Origin: Heterocephalus glaber
Taxonomy: Eukaryota > Chordata > Mammalia > Rodentia > Bathyergidae
NCBI RefSeq assembly: GCF_000247695.1
Contig: NW_004624795.1
Span: 8,050,549-8,114,548 of the forward strand
Direction: 5' to 3'
DNA: 64,000 nt
A model generated the notes under the pieces. That model saw nothing but the letters and a program-made list of their open reading frames with translations, had not been told where the DNA came from and did not search any database. Shown in pieces: positions 22,866-35,705 of this stretch. Every line of letters begins with the position of its first letter. The first letter of the stretch is position 1. The position numbers and the translations under genes were made by a program.

Positions 22866-24462
22866 GAGAGACAAATCAAGGTCAAACATTTATAGTCACA
22901 TGGCCTCCAGAGGGCCCCTGTGCTGAGAGATAGCTCACAGTACCATTTTAGGTCTTCAGAAATTAGTCTCAGTTCAATACTAAAGTTTAATAATCCCTGA
23001 GAGATCTTGATATACCCTCGTGTATCCCGATCTCCCTGGTAAATGGCGGCAGGTTAAATTGGAGATGACATTGAAAAAGATCTGAAGTATAAATTTACCA
23101 TGTAGTAGGATCTTTTCTCAAGGGGACCTGGCTAAACAGGAGTCTCAAAGTTGGCAAAGTTTGGGAATTAATTGTGAGGTTCAACTCTGTTTTGACAGTT
23201 CAAGACAGATTTCTGTTTGACCTAAAACCTTTTGTACTCATACAAATCAAAACACTAATTTGATGCTCTTCTATTAATTTTTTGCCAGCTTTGACACTTC
23301 ATGATTCTGTTATGTTCTGGGTCTGAGTTTATATTTAGATTTTCCTTGATTTTGGTGATTTTTTCCAGTACTTAAACAAAAGGTAGGGCTTCTCAACTGG
23401 AACCATCAGCCCAATGCTGCTTTACACCCTAGAATTCCTCACCTTTTGATAGGTTGTGTAAACTATCAGATACCGGACTAATTCATTGTCCAATAGGTCA
23501 AATGAAAATCTGAGTAAACTCCTACTGTTTGTTTTCTAGATTCCTACCTGGAGGTAGTTACACAAAATAATAAAATTATGCCATCTGAGCTCCTCATAGA
23601 TTGGTCTCAATGGGGTCACTTTGGCTGCCTGATAATCCTGCTTTTCTCTGTGATTCTAATCATCTCCTTTCTAATCAGCTCCAGTGTCTGTGCCCACTCA
23701 CTCACATCCCCTTACAATGACCATCCCTTCTTCCTTAATCTTGTACTTGATGTTCTCCTCATCTCACTCAATTGGCTCTAATTTATTAAAATGATTTGTT
23801 CCTTCTCATTTTTCCTTTTTTCACATGTCACTTGCTTTCTCAGTCTCAAAATCCTTCGGACCCAGTTGATTTCTAAATCTGAGTCCAATTGGTAGTCATT
23901 TCCTAATTTTGAACCTCACATCTCCAAATATCTGGTAGATAGTATACCTGAAGGCTGCCTCATGTCCACAAAATCAGTATGATTTAAACTAGAATAATCA
24001 GTTTTTCTCTGGTTTTCTGACCTGTACAAATCATATTGCTTTGTATCATTTGGGTTAAAAACTTGATATCCCTCCCTTTCGCTGTACCTTTATTATAAAA
24101 TACTGTCAAGTTCTTTGACTTGTGGCCTAACTCAGGATAATTCTGCTCAAGGCATTTCACAGGCACCTTGTTGTGAAACATTGCAGACAGATGGAAGGAG
24201 AGCCTGAGTGGAAGCTGTGTTGGAGGATGTGAGCCAGCTTCATTTAAAGATATCCTATGGGATCTATGACATATATCAAGCATTAATACAGGATAAGATG
24301 TATGCAGGTTTATTGCCCACACTCTATGGTCAGATGTTTTGATTGATTCTACCCATGTTAGCCAGACAGACCTTCAATAGCTGCATTCCTGCTGCCTCAT
24401 TGAAGATTTTGAGGTTATGGTTCATAATTTCTGTTTTCTTTCCACAAACTACTTATTTCCAG
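22866..24462. other. No recognised feature
   Basis: Unassigned sequence. The 67-codon plus frame at 23578-23781 is hydrophobic but has no family signature. Parts of 23580-23900 resemble old LINE sequence but not enough to call. Confidence 0.3.
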
Positions 24463-24833
24463 TGTTATGGTTTATATCTAGATGTTCCTCAAGAGCCTCA
24501 TGAGCTCATAGGCAGGGTTTTGGGAAGGTGACTGGATTATATGGATTTATAGGTCAAAGACTTGCTGTTAGGAGGTGGGGTCTGGTTGAAAGAGGGAAGT
24601 CAAAGGTTTGTGTGGCTTGGAAGAGTTTTTCTCCTTCCCTAGCACCTCCTTTCACTGTCTCTGCTTCCTGGATGCCATAATGAGAGCAGTTTTCCTCTCC
24701 CTAGGCCCATGCACCTAATTGCTGATCATGTAAGGAGTAAAACTTCTAAAATGTGAGCCAAAATAAATCTCTCCTTCTCTTAGTTGTGGTTGTAAGGTAT
24801 TCTGTTCCTGCAATAAGCAAAGTAACTAAGACA
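24463..24833 (+). mobile_element. MaLR-type solo LTR
   Basis: A 371-bp unit starting TG (tgttatggtttatatc) and ending CA (aactaagaca), flanked by tccag and tgcag (4 of 5 match, a plausible 5-bp target-site duplication). Internal markers are 'aggaggtggggtctggtt', 'ctctgcttcctggatgcc' and 'gtgagccaaaataaatctct' (AATAAA at about 24763). This is a solo LTR of the ORR1/MaLR kind, non-coding. Confidence 0.85.
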
Positions 24834-24845
24834 TGCAGTATGCCC

Positions 24846-24962
24846 TTATCATCATCTTCTTCCCCTCCCCCTCCCCTATTCTCATCACTTCTCTGTTCTC
24901 CTTCTTCCTCCTCTTTCTTCTTTTCCCTCTTATTCTTCCTCTTCTTTGGCCCCTCCTTCTTT
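24846..24962. repeat. Pyrimidine-rich (TTC/TCC) low-complexity tract
   Basis: About 115 bases almost purely C and T on the plus strand directly downstream of the MaLR LTR. It creates artificial open frames on both strands (24746-25126) rich in Ser/Pro/Phe or Lys/Glu. Confidence 0.9.
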
Positions 24963-26920
24963 GCCCGTGTGACTCCCATGTCTGTTTTTCTATCAAACCA
25001 GGTATCAGGCATGTTTTCCTCTATATTAGAGTCTCAAATTTTTGGTACGAATTGTTAATGCTCTCTTTCCCAGAATTTAGTCCCCATTCCAAGATTCTTT
25101 CATCACATCTCTTATTATACAGTTGAGTAAATGTGTGTAAGCAAGAATGTGGATGTGTGTGGATGGGTGTGTCTTATATATATGCATGCAGGTGGGAGTT
25201 TGTGTATTGAGTGGTAAGGGATGGATTATTCTAACAGAATGAATAAAAAAAAGAGTTACTAGCTGGGAATGATAACTGTAATGTATTTGAACATTTTACA
25301 GTCATTTTTATTATATGTAGTCATGTGAATTTAAGTCAGCCACTGTGGCTTTTTCCTGTTACAATATATGCGTTCTGAAAGTGGAGAATTAAGTGACTCA
25401 GTGTTACCAATATCAACGAAATAATCCTAGGCATTTTGTTTTCCTTTTAAATTCTATTTCCTGTGATCTAGAGTAATAAAACTAACTATGTTGTTTCTGA
25501 GAGCTTTGAGACAAAATTCAATTCTTTGCTGATGTGCTTTAGAGAAGCAGTGTAAGAGATTTTGTGACATAATACACAGCAAAATGTCTCCAAATCCTTT
25601 CCATGTATTTCTTCTTACACTTGTCTCTGAAGAGCCATTTACTCACTTCTTGCTCTTCATTTCCCTCATTTCTCCTAGTCCCGTATAACACTCACCAAAC
25701 TCTGACCACTCTTTCCACCCTGCCTTTCTTGTGTAAATAAACACAACCCTTAGCTTAATCCAGGCAATTTTCTTCATCTACTTGTTGCAGTAGGACCTGA
25801 GACCTCGAGGTTCTGGGAAGCTCCCTGTCTTCTTTAGAAAGAACTGTGGAGGAAAAGGTGAGGCAAAAGATAACCTCTAAATAATATTCTTAAATGTTTT
25901 ATTAATCACATGAAGCACTTTAATACTTATACAAAACTGAGATTCGTGGTTTGGAAAATCTACTGAGTACTATATTGACCTAAAACACAACTATGGAATA
26001 CTATTAAAAAGTATTTAAGGCTCACAACAAACATACAAAGTCCAAATTAATCTTCAATATCTATAAACTTAGAAAATATTAACAATTTATATTTGTATAA
26101 AGTTCTTTGGTAAACAAGGAATAATAACACCTACTGAATAAAATGAAAATTAGAAATTACGTGAGGCAATTTATTCTTTCAATGAACATACATGGACAAT
26201 TTTCGGTGTGTTTATTACCTGTAGATCTGATGATGATTAAGAATTGGTTACAGCCATTGAGAAACTTGTAGTACGTGTGACAAACAAAAAGTTACTATGA
26301 TGTACAAAGGATTATAACTGCATGTGTAAGGTGTAGAAAATATAGTGAGATTGGTTCTTCTGGTGGTGCCAGGAATGTCTAGTACAAACTCCAGGCAGGT
26401 TATTGCATGGATATGGAATTTCACAGAATAAATGGAAGTTGGACAGAAATACACAAAATGGAAGGAAATTCAAAAAGAAGACACAGAAACAAGGAAATTA
26501 AGATAGCTCATTTTATTTAGAGACCAACAAATAGGTGATGCCTTGAGATCTGCACACAGGGGACACTGAGATAGAGGAAACCAGTAGAAGGAAGAGGCAG
26601 GTAATGGAACTTAGAAGCTTAGGAAGTTATTATCTAGTCAATGGAGAGCTACACAAGAGTTTTTCAATATTGGGAAAGATAGGATAAGATTTGTATTTTT
26701 TAAAACTATTCCAGGACCATCTTTAACAGATCCTGTGGGTGAAAATATGAATAATAGGAATATGAATAAATAAGAAAATAAGCTAGGAAGACCTTGTAAT
26801 AATTTAGAAGAGACATGTGTGAGAAACATGCCTGAGAGTTCCGTGCTTGGCATGTAGTAGGTTTGTAATAAGTGATAAATGTAATAAGTGTAGTAAGTTT
26901 CTCTTTTTGTTTGACAGTTC
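24963..26920. other. No recognised feature
   Basis: AT-rich, unassigned. A GT-rich stretch at 25130-25210. No gene. Confidence 0.35.
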
Positions 26921-26924
26921 TCTA

Positions 26925-27060
26925 GGTTATTGATGACAGATTTTATTATCATCATTTTGCAAGTTGGAGAATTGAAATTCTAGCTTCACTCACTTCAGAG
27001 ACTCAGATTATAAATGACAGAGTCATAGCTATTACTTTTATGCTTCTGCTTTTCAGTGTG
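26925..27060 (+). mobile_element. MIR-like SINE remnant
   Basis: 'ttattatcatcattttgcaa' followed by 'actcagattataaatgacagagtca' fits the MIR core (ATTATCATCCCCATTTTACAGATG, then GTGGCAGAGCCAGG). Low identity. Confidence 0.4.
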
Positions 27061-27840
27061 TTTCAATGTTTAGGAACTATAATGGCACAAGTAAGAATAG
27101 CAAGTTTTTAAATAAACATAATATACATTTTCTGTGTAAATGACTATCAAAGGCCTGAGTATAAGTAACATCCATGATCAAGTTACATCTCTATTTTTCA
27201 GTCATTTCAAAAATACATTTGGAGAGCTGATTATAATCAGGGAACTGGGGAAACAGTGGAGAATGATACAAAGACATTACTCTAATTGAGATTAAATTCT
27301 AGTGATTACATGAGCCAATCACTCATCAGCTAAGTAAATAAGTAAATAAATCATGAAATTACAAGAAACCCTAAAATAAAGCAATGTAAAAATTATAAGA
27401 GGGCCAAGGGACAAGAACTGATGGAAAGACTTCTCTTCAATAGGGTGATCAAGAAAGACCTTTCTGAGGAAGTGACATTTAGAATGATGTGAAGGAATGA
27501 AACTTGTGAAGATATAGGAAAAGGTCATTCCAGAAAGCAGAAGGACCATCAAAGATAAAGGATTATCTAAGATAAAGGCACTGAGATGAACTAGGTTGTG
27601 TAGTTAGAGATAAGAAAGATGGTCATTGTGGGTGGTACTGAATGAATAAACTGATGCCCAAGAAAGAAGAAAGACACCAGACAGGATTTAGAGTTTTCTT
27701 TTTTCTTAAGTGAGTAGTGATGCTATTTATACAAAAAAAAGTTAGGTGAAGTTTCAGAGCAAAATCAAGAAATGTTAAGATTGAGATGTCAACTGGAAAC
27801 ATAAGTGGAGAAACTGAGCCACTTGAATACATTAGTGGAT
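27061..27840. other. Unassigned; possible old LINE sequence
   Basis: The segment 'gatcaagaaagacctttctg' with 'aggaagtgacatttagaatg' and 'gtcattccagaaagcag' (27447-27540) resembles a common old mammalian repeat (…AAGGCCTCTCTGAGGAGGTGACATTTGAG…), but I cannot assign it to a family. Confidence 0.3.
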
Positions 27841-27844
27841 ATCA

Positions 27845-28305
27845 TATCAGTTAGTGCTCACTAGAGAAACAGGTTTAACCCAAGGTATACAATATATAAG
27901 AATTTAGGGGATTGGATTACAATGGCTACACATAGAGTCAGGTGTGGAAGGTGGGAAAAGTCTGTCTGTATGCTGTGCTGGAGATCTGAAGGATCCAGTG
28001 GAGGCCTGGAGCTCACTACCATGTCCCATGTGAATCCATATCAGGCTGAGCAGTCTATGCTGGAAGCCAGGGGATGGTGTCCAAAGTGAAGGTGAAGACT
28101 GGAGCGCCTCCAATGAAATAGAAATGAGCCTTCCTTTTTTGTTTCCCTTTTATACCATTTAGGTGGCAAGCTCTTTGGTTGCTGTCACTTATGTCTGGTA
28201 AATTTCAGCAAATCTTCAGTAAATCCTCTCAGCCACACCCAAAACTATGCTGATCTAATTTAGTTGGGCATTTTTTACTTAAGTTGACACAATCAGTTAA
28301 CGATA
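27845..28305 (+). mobile_element. Ancient LTR-like interspersed repeat
   Basis: Start 'tatcagttagtgctcacta' then 'gagaaacaggtttaacc', and end 'aagttgacacaatcagttaa', match the outline of a widespread mammalian repeat with consensus start TGTCAGTTAGGGTTCTCTAGAGAAACAG and an end containing AAGTTGACACATAAAATTAACC. Family name uncertain. Non-coding. Confidence 0.5.
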
Positions 28306-29080
28306 GTCATGGGAGAGGGAGGACAGTTATAGAAATAAAATAGGAAAAGGCATAAACATACAAAAGATCACTGCAACCAAGGGAGCAGATAAAATCATTG
28401 AGGGGATGAGCATAGTACAGATAGGAAGACAAAAAAAATCAGTTCTTCACAAAGTTTGCATTAAAGGAAGAAGATTTTGTGGCATCATGAGGCAGTGAGT
28501 GAGGAAGGATAAGCACTAGAAGAAACCAATTTCCTAGAAACAAAGCAGTGGAATGTCTTAAGAAAGGAAATACGCAACTGGGTCCAGCGTTCCCAAGAGA
28601 TCCAATCAAATGAGAACTGAGCACTGAATAATGGACTTGAAAAGATGAAGGTTATAGCAGTGATCTTGATGCATATGAATGTTCTTGAATGGTGGGGACA
28701 GAAAGCAAATAGAAGTGAGTTAATAGAAAATACAGAAGTACAAAAGTGATAGCTTCTACTTTGTAATAGTGCACTCCCTGTCCAGGACTTTTAACACTGA
28801 GGAGAGCTGGGTAGGAGGACATTCAGTATGGAGTATCAATATGGGTGGTAGTGGAAGGATTTAAAGTGAGAGTTATTACAGACTATTTTGTGATGTTGAG
28901 AATGATACACTACAGGAGAAATGATGCTTCTAGAGAATGTGGCAGGGGAGATCTTACCAGATAAATTCATGGTGACACAATTAGTGACTTGGTATTTTGA
29001 GCAACTTAACTGAGAAGGGAACCAGCTAGTATTGATTTCATATGCAGCATTTGGAAGCGTTCTAATTAACATTCCCCACC
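28306..29080. other. Unassigned; possible old repeat sequence
   Basis: No gene. Part of 28640-28740 ('gaatggtggggacagaaagc') resembles old repeat sequence, but I cannot name the family. Confidence 0.3.
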
Positions 29081-29084
29081 ACAA

Positions 29085-29225
29085 CTCTAGTATAGTTATT
29101 AGTATATCATCCAATTTGTAGGTGAGGAAAGTGTGTCTTAGAAGGTTCCAATGACTTCCACGAAGTAGCATTAAAAAGTGGTAAAACTTGGTCTCAAACC
29201 CGAGTCGGCCAACTCAGACATTTAA
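29085..29225 (+). mobile_element. MIR SINE remnant
   Basis: 'aatttgtaggtgaggaaag', 'agaaggttccaatgacttcc' and 'ggtctcaaacccgagtcggcc' follow the MIR order: CAGATGAGGAAACTGAG, AGAGGTTAAGTAACTTGCC, then GAACCCAGGTCTGCC. Confidence 0.55.
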
Positions 29226-30160
29226 TTACCTGTCTGTGAAGGAGCCAGGATTACTGTCCAGCTCAGTGAACAACTGCCATAAGTAATCAGAGATGAGGTA
29301 TTTTTAAATCCTTACTGCTGTCCAGAATTTTTATTTAAAAGGCCAGTGATTCCGTAATTAGTATCTCTCAATTTGGTTTAGAACTAATTCTAGAGTTTCA
29401 GGGTGCCTAGGAATTCAACCTAAAACTTCTCATTTTGCAGAAATTGCCCTAAAGACAGGTTCTTTGACCATATACCACACAGTAGGCATTGTACCATTGA
29501 CTGTTTGCCTGTAATTCTTCAATTCAATTAGAGTCATTTGTTTCATCTATATTGAAGGAAAGGCTATGCTGGTTGGTGGGCATATGTTGATAAACAAGAA
29601 GAAATTTCTGTCTGCAAGTGTTCAAATAAGGGGCAGATTCTATGTGGATTGTATCTTCTAAAGTGATTCTGTCCTCCGAATTAAATTGAGGTCTTTTAGT
29701 CCACCACATCATTTTCTTCCTGTACAAAGCTATAAGAGAACCTTGGACTTGGAGAACAGAAGAAAGGGAGACAGACAATCAGAAACAGAATGTTTTTTCC
29801 ACAGAAAACAATGATTGATTCATTGATTGATTTTTTGTATTGATTCTGAAAACAATGTGAGGAAGTTTGTAAAGATACAGAGCATAAGTCAACATAATTA
29901 ATGGCAGAAATTAGAGAAAAGGAAAATAACCTTAATTTCAGGTCAAGGGTGGGGACAAAATATCCCCTGTAAGCTGTAAAGATCTGGACAGAAGTATGAA
30001 AATAATTCATGTACAAATGCAGAATAGATGCTCTCTAATTGGATAGAAATTGAATAACTATGTTAATCTGTCCTTTTTATAGTCGGAGATGGCTTTTAGT
30101 TCTTTTCATGGATTCAAAATTAAAATACGGCCATATTATTTGGCCCTTACCTCAGTCCTC
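29226..30160. other. No recognised feature
   Basis: Unassigned. Minus-strand frames at 29524-30016 overlap each other and have no recognisable content. Confidence 0.35.
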
Positions 30161-30172
30161 TCTCTGCCCCCG

Positions 30173-30210
30173 CCTCTCTCTCTCTCTCTTTCTCTCTCTC
30201 TCTATCTCCT
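30173..30210. repeat. (CT)n-rich tract
   Basis: A near-pure CT dinucleotide stretch interrupted once by TTT and once by TAT. It produces the Leu/Ser-rich frames at 30060-30380. Confidence 0.9.
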
Positions 30211-31550
30211 TTACTCTCTCCAAAACAAGCCTCCAGTGTCACCTTCATGCAGCACAGATTTCTGTCATGAAGATCAGGTCAGCAGGCAGCCTTCCTCTTA
30301 GGCCATTCACATGTGCCCACCTGGCTGCTGGGCAGATGTTCTCCTGTAGGGTACAAAAATCTCCCAACATTAAGTTTTAATTGCATTTCCATAATTGTTT
30401 AAATGGTGGCATTCATTTCAGGAAGCTGATTTTTCTATGCTAATCAGTGTACATTTCAAATCAAAACAAACAAATAAACAATCACAACAACAAGAAAAAA
30501 AAGGAAACTTCTATATTTATAGTTGGTGACTAAAGTAGTTTCTCAAATCATGACTGTGCCTCGCTAATTGCTTGGTCTAACACAGGACCAAACACAGACT
30601 TCCTCTCTTCCTACAGCATTTGTGGCCATAAACAAAATCTACACTGATTTGGTTTGGAGTCAATTTGATTTGAGAAGGCACTAGGGCTCTGTCAATAAGA
30701 AACAAACAAAACCCAATTTCCTTTGAATGGAATTGGGATTATGCTTTGAAGAAATTGCTTTTCTTCTTTTTAAGGGAATTGGGAAAACAAAGCTGGAAAC
30801 CTTTTCCCTTTCCCAGTGGCAAAATACAGGAGCTACTTGTTCAGAAACTCAGTTGCTTTTCCTTAAATTTTTTGGGCAAGGAAAGAGAAAGGGGTGGGAT
30901 GGCTCAAGAATGTGAGCAATTAGAGTATGGGAGAGGTAGCTTAATGGAGCAAAGTGGGTTTGGGATTTGAAGTCCAGTGGTTTGGTTTTGATATAGATTT
31001 GAGAAAAACATGAATCTAACTAAAACTGTTATGTGAGTTGGGGCAGCTGCAGGTGTGTTGTGAATCTTAGGATCTTCTGCAGAAAAACTTGATAACAAGT
31101 AATTCTACTTTCTAGAGTTGTTGCAGGAATTAAAGAAGAAGATATATTTAAGATTTGGATAGATGATTGAAATCTAAGTAATAAGGAAAACTTGTGTCTT
31201 AAGCCATTGTGTTTCTGTATACATTTGATCCCCAACTCAGCTTTAGTTGATAATTTCAAAACTTTACTAACTTCTTCTCTCCATTTTTTGGTCAACATAT
31301 ATTAGTTGTACATATGAAAGGGCTCCCAAGAAATGGATATTCAAATTTGATGGTTCAGAGCAAATATAAAATTCTAATATTGGCTCCAGATTTATTACTC
31401 AATAAATTATGGATTTGTTAAGTTCTTACAATTGGAGAAATTTGAAAGATTTTAACAACCAATCCTAAAGATAGTTACTTTCAAGCTCTCTCCTATTTGG
31501 TGGATGGTAACTTGATTCTTGAAGAGGTCTTTCACGTCAGCATCAGATCC
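30211..31550. other. No recognised feature
   Basis: Unassigned. An A-rich simple stretch near 30461-30502. Overlapping short frames at 30727-31298 on both strands have no support. Confidence 0.35.
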
Positions 31551-31554
31551 TCTA

Positions 31555-32010
31555 ATGATTTTTGATTAATTTTACTGGTACATTTTAGATATACAGAATA
31601 ATAGCATTCATCATAGAGAATTTGTATTTGTACATGATGCATCTTCATGCTTCTTTTTTCCCTAATCCCCTCCCCTCCTCTTCCTTCAATCCCTTTTCTA
31701 CTACTTATTTACAAAAGGTTTGTTTCAATTTTTTCCTTCTAGTCTCCCTTTTTTCCTTTTCCTTTCCTTCACTTCTTCTCCTCCCCTCTCTGTTTCTCTT
31801 TCCATTTGAACATTTTCTGCCTATTTCACCATATCTATTGTACAGTTTTGTCCTTATTTCCACTTTTGGTTTCTCACACCAGAGAAACAATGTGATATTT
31901 AAACATGTGTGTCTGATGTATTTCACTGAAGAATATGGTCTTAAGGTGAATCTATCTACCTAGAAAGGTCCTCTATCAATGAAAGCTCTGCTTTTGCAAT
32001 GTGCACTGAA
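31555..32010 (-). mobile_element. Antisense L1 3'-end repeat (copy B)
   Basis: Same ordered pattern as 10083 and 48787: 'ggtacattttagatatacag', 'gcattcatcatagagaattt', 'acatgatgcatcttcatgc', then a long pyrimidine tract (31650-31810). It continues with 'agagaaacaatgtgatattt' and 'gatgtatttcactgaagaat', which match the antisense L1M region GTTTGTCTTTCTG...TTATTTCACTTAGCATAATG. That continuation is what identifies the family as L1. Confidence 0.65.
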
Positions 32011-32744
32011 GTACGTGATTAGATTTTATTGCCAATATGATAAAGTATGAAAATTTTTCTGTTTGTGTGAGTTATAATTTGTCACGTTGATGAGGTCTTT
32101 TATCCAAGACTAAAGAAGGGAATGGGATTTTATTTACAAATGTGAATATGGGCAAGACTGCTTCCTTGATTTTAGAACTGATACAAGTCCAGGTCTCAGA
32201 CTGCTGGAATATGACATCATCTTAGGTAGGTATTTACAGGCCAGTTTCTCCACCTTTGATTTCCAGTGCAGTGTGATCTGCTTTTGAAGGCTTTCCAACA
32301 GTTTATGTAACTGTACTCATCAATAAATGGCTTTGTCCTTTCCTATGTGAATTCAGTCAATTCTTTTATTTTTGGCAATTCAGGCAAGGCTCAAATACTA
32401 TGTGTACTTAGTCCTCGACCACATAAACTCAGCAATATAAACAGAGTTTGTAGAAGCTCAGAAGTACAAACTGTGGAGGAGGAAGGGTGGAAGCAGCAAG
32501 ACTAGTTAGGAGGTGATTGCGATTGTCAAAATATCTATGGTAGAGCTTCTGGAATATGGTAGAGCAAAGGAATCATAGAGGATCCAACTATGGTGAGGTC
32601 CAAGATCCTTCACTCATGCTATAGCCACTCTAGGCTCTCAGAGCACAGTGAAGCAGCAGTGTTGCTTGTTTATTCTACTCCTGTTTTCCTTTGCCTGGAC
32701 ACTGCATTGCAGCTGGTCTCTACTCAAGGTACACACTCATTCCA
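32011..32744. other. No recognised feature
   Basis: Unassigned sequence, no gene seen. Confidence 0.35.
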
Positions 32745-32890
32745 ACTCTATTTAAAATAATACTGTCTGGCTTTACATCCCAGAAATTATGATTTAATTA
32801 TTCTGATGGAAAGTCAAGGCATGATTTTTTTAAAAAAGTTCTCCAGGTAATTCTAATGTATAGCCCGGAGGCAGAGATCTAGCTTTAGTT
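32745..32890 (+). mobile_element. MER5A-like hAT DNA transposon remnant
   Basis: 'catcccagaaattatgattt', 'ttctccaggtaattctaat' and 'gcccggaggcagagatc' resemble the MER5A centre and 3' part (CCCCCAGAGTTTCTGATTCAG, GTTCCCAGGTGATGCTGATG). No terminal repeat is preserved. Confidence 0.45.
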
Positions 32891-33620
32891 TATGTGGATC
32901 GATCCCAGCTTCACTGTCTGATGGCACTTTCAGGTCTCTGTTGAGTCCATATTTCACAGCATTAGAATGACCTCCTCATTCACTAATTCCAAGATCTAAG
33001 TCCTGTGCTACACCCTGACTTGTTCAGCAGAACAACTATAATACATGGGCACCCTCTCTTCATTTGGTGCTCACACAGCATCCTTATTTTTTTTTTTTTA
33101 TCATTTTGACATGCTTTCCTCATACATCCATGTCTCCTCATTTGGAGTTCTTGAGGCAAGGATCATGTCATGTCCTTTTTTGTTTTATCAGGCCTTCATA
33201 TAGTACCTGGAATAGACCGGCAATCTGTACAGACGAACATAATAAATGAAAAAATAAATCAGTGCAGTGTGCTTGATAGTCTCCCAGAAGGTCTCCTTAA
33301 AATTTATCAGTGAGGCATTCATGTATGGAATGTGGATGGTACACACAGCTGCCTCCACTTCCCAAAGGTGAGCAGAAAAAGTATAGTTGGAAAGAATGTA
33401 GACTAAAATAAACACCATTTAACTAAATGATTTCTTGCATGACCAGAGAGAATTGTTCTACTGAAAATTCCAGAATAATATTATTCACACCATAATTTCC
33501 TACACACATTTATAGAGTTCACTGTTTTGTTACTGAATATTCCTTAAAATGTCCGCCTATCTATCTATCGTCTGCTTTATATAAAAGTATGACACATTTA
33601 ACCTTCAAAATAAGCACATG
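32891..33620. other. No recognised feature
   Basis: Unassigned. A T run at 33089-33099. Frames at 33064-33249 and 33188-33418 unsupported. Confidence 0.35.
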
Positions 33621-33624
33621 CAGT

Positions 33625-33785
33625 GCTTTTCTAACTTCCATTTACTCCGGAGAGGGAGAGGTAATTTTGGCATGGAGAGGTTATATAGTTTGGCTGGACT
33701 CACACAAGTGAAAACTTGGAGATCTAGGATGTAAACAGAGCAGTTGGGGTTCATGATTATTCCCTAAACACTAGTCTATACTTCC
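33625..33785 (+). mobile_element. MIR-like SINE remnant
   Basis: 'catggagaggttatatagtt', 'ggctggactcacacaagtg' and 'ggagatctaggatgtaaac' follow the MIR pattern AGAGGTTAAGTAACTTG, GTCACACAGCTAGTAAGTGG, AGCCAGGATTTGAACC. Confidence 0.45.
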
Positions 33786-34055
33786 TTATACTATTGTAGC
33801 TGCCACAGCTGCCCTGACAGGTTCTGAAGCACTATCACCCTGACTCTATAAACCTCTTTTCTATTCTTTTCTTTTCTGTTCATTGTTTCTTTTTATTTTT
33901 GTTCTTGATTTTTACTGCTTAAATTCTGTTATGCTCATAAGCAACTTATATCTACATGTTTAATGTCACTAGATCCCCTAAATTATCTCTTGTATTTTAA
34001 TAACTTTATGATCTGATTCCATTATATCAATTTCTAAATATTCTTGAAACTCCAC
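33786..34055. other. No recognised feature
   Basis: AT-rich, T-rich near 33860-33910; nothing assigned. Confidence 0.35.
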
Positions 34056-34059
34056 AGTA

Positions 34060-34500
34060 AAAAATCCACAAGAACAGAATAGATACAATAGAGATAAACC
34101 TGCACATCCACAACTGATTTTTAAGAAAGATGTTACAAACACATAGTGGGAAAAAAGACACTCTTTTCAATAAGCGGTGCTAGAAAAATTGGGTGTTACT
34201 TGCAGAAGAATGAAAAAAGACCTCTATCCCTCACCAGTCACAGAAATGAATTCAAAATAGATTAAAAACATAAATGTATGAGTTAAATGTAACACATGAA
34301 ACTATTAGAAGAAAACATAGAGGAAAAGTTTTAGGACATTGGAATCAGCAAGGAATCTTGGTACCAGACTCAAAATAGCACAGAAAGCAAAGTTAAATAG
34401 TAAAGTAGGATGATTAAATCAAACTAAAAAGCTTCTGCACAGCAAAGGAAACAATCACCCCCAGTGAAGAGACAACCCACACACTGGGAGAACTAACAAC
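34060..34500 (+). mobile_element. L1 ORF2 C-terminal fragment (DNA relic)
   Basis: Sense-strand L1 ORF2 3' coding sequence. Marker words in correct order are 'gcacatccacaactgatttt', 'tcaataagcggtgctagaaa', 'ttgcagaagaatgaaaaaag', 'ctctatccctcaccagtcac' and 'cttctgcacagcaaaggaaa'. Frameshifts and stops prevent any long frame. It ends near 'cacacactgggagaact' without the remaining ORF2 or 3'UTR, so it is truncated at both ends. Confidence 0.85.
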
Positions 34501-35399
34501 CAGTAGCTGTGAGCAGCTTCCAATAGTATTCATGGTTTTCATTTTGAAAAGTCTTTCCTTTGACTTCCATGGTGCTACACTGCTCTGGTTTCTATTCTGT
34601 GCATCTGGCTGCTAACCTTCCTTCTCTGCATACTCAACCTCATCTGTTCAGCAAATGATGCTATTCCTCAAACCTTGCTTCTAGGTCCTCTTCTCCCCTA
34701 ACTCAACAATGTCATTGTAAATGATGTTCTCTAGTCTAAGACTTTCTGTACTTCTCTATCTCAGATTAATATACCCTCTGACATCTCACTGGCCTCCTCT
34801 GCTGAACTCAAATATTTTAAGAATTCAACAAAATCGATGTTTCAAAATGAACCAATGAGTTTCCCTCCAATGCCCTGTTGTATGCCACGGTGAACGATAC
34901 ATTCTTCATCTACATATGCCACTTACATTTCCAGAATCTTTTTGAACATCCTCCCTTCTTTTCTCTTCACTTCTACCACTTCCCTCTGAATGGCTATGGC
35001 TACAGTGATTCTCATCTATCCCACTGGTTCTTCACGTAGGTGATTTTTAAAAAACAATAGTCTCATTTTATTTTACATAAGGATTGAAATATTTTATGTA
35101 AAGTAACCCTGATCACACAGAACAACAAAACAAACTGACAAAACCTCCTCACTTTCAGCTTTCAACACTTGTAAGGTTTAGGACAAGGACCAATTTCTTT
35201 AAATCGGCCCCTGCATCTCTTATGCCTTGCCATTGCCTTTCCCTGTAGACTAATCTTGGTTTTTTTTTCCCTCTCTTCCTCTTCCCCCACCATTTCTCTT
35301 CACTTCAGCTACATTATATTTCAGCTGTGCTTCTTCAGTTTCAACAAATCCATCATCCTCTACTACAGGACTTTAGCATACACTGTTTCTCATTCGTTC
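34501..35399. other. Possible upstream part of an old LINE; otherwise unassigned
   Basis: Pyrimidine-rich, with vague likeness to the sequence upstream of L2 3' ends ('gattctcatctatcccactgg' near 35009). Not enough for a call. No gene. Confidence 0.3.
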
Positions 35400-35705
35400 T
35401 TTTCCTCTCCTACTTAAGTACTATTTACTTTTCTGATCTCAACTCAATATTTCATTAGGAAATCAACCCCCAGCATTGCTTACTAGGTCAAATTCCTTTA
35501 TAATACTGATCTCCTAGTCTTCTGTATTTTCTATTTGCACAAATCAGAGTTTAACATAAAATTAAACTTTAGTCAATATCTGGCTTCCTCAGTAGACTAT
35601 AAGCTTTATGAAGACAGAGACCCTATTTATACTTATTTTCCCCAAACTATGCTATAATGGCTGGTAGAGGGAGGGACTCAATAGATATTTTGTTTGATTA
35701 TTTAA
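35400..35705 (+). mobile_element. L2 LINE 3' end
   Basis: 'tagactataagctttatgaa' followed by 'gacagagaccctattta', 'tggctggtagagggagg' and 'actcaatagatattttg' follows the L2 3' end (CTAGAATGTAAGCTCCATGAGGGCAGGGAC…, TGCCTGGCACATAGTAGG, CTCAATAAATATTTG). Confidence 0.65.

Noticed and set aside
20033..24833. A provirus bounded by the two same-strand MaLR LTRs (20033 and 24463)
   Set aside because: The 4 kb between them shows no gag, protease or pol-like sequence and includes an unrelated SINE; the LTRs are diverged from each other and look like separate solo LTRs.
24746..25126. Lys/Glu-rich and Ser/Phe-rich open frames on both strands
   Set aside because: They are translations of a pyrimidine-rich low-complexity tract (24846-24962).
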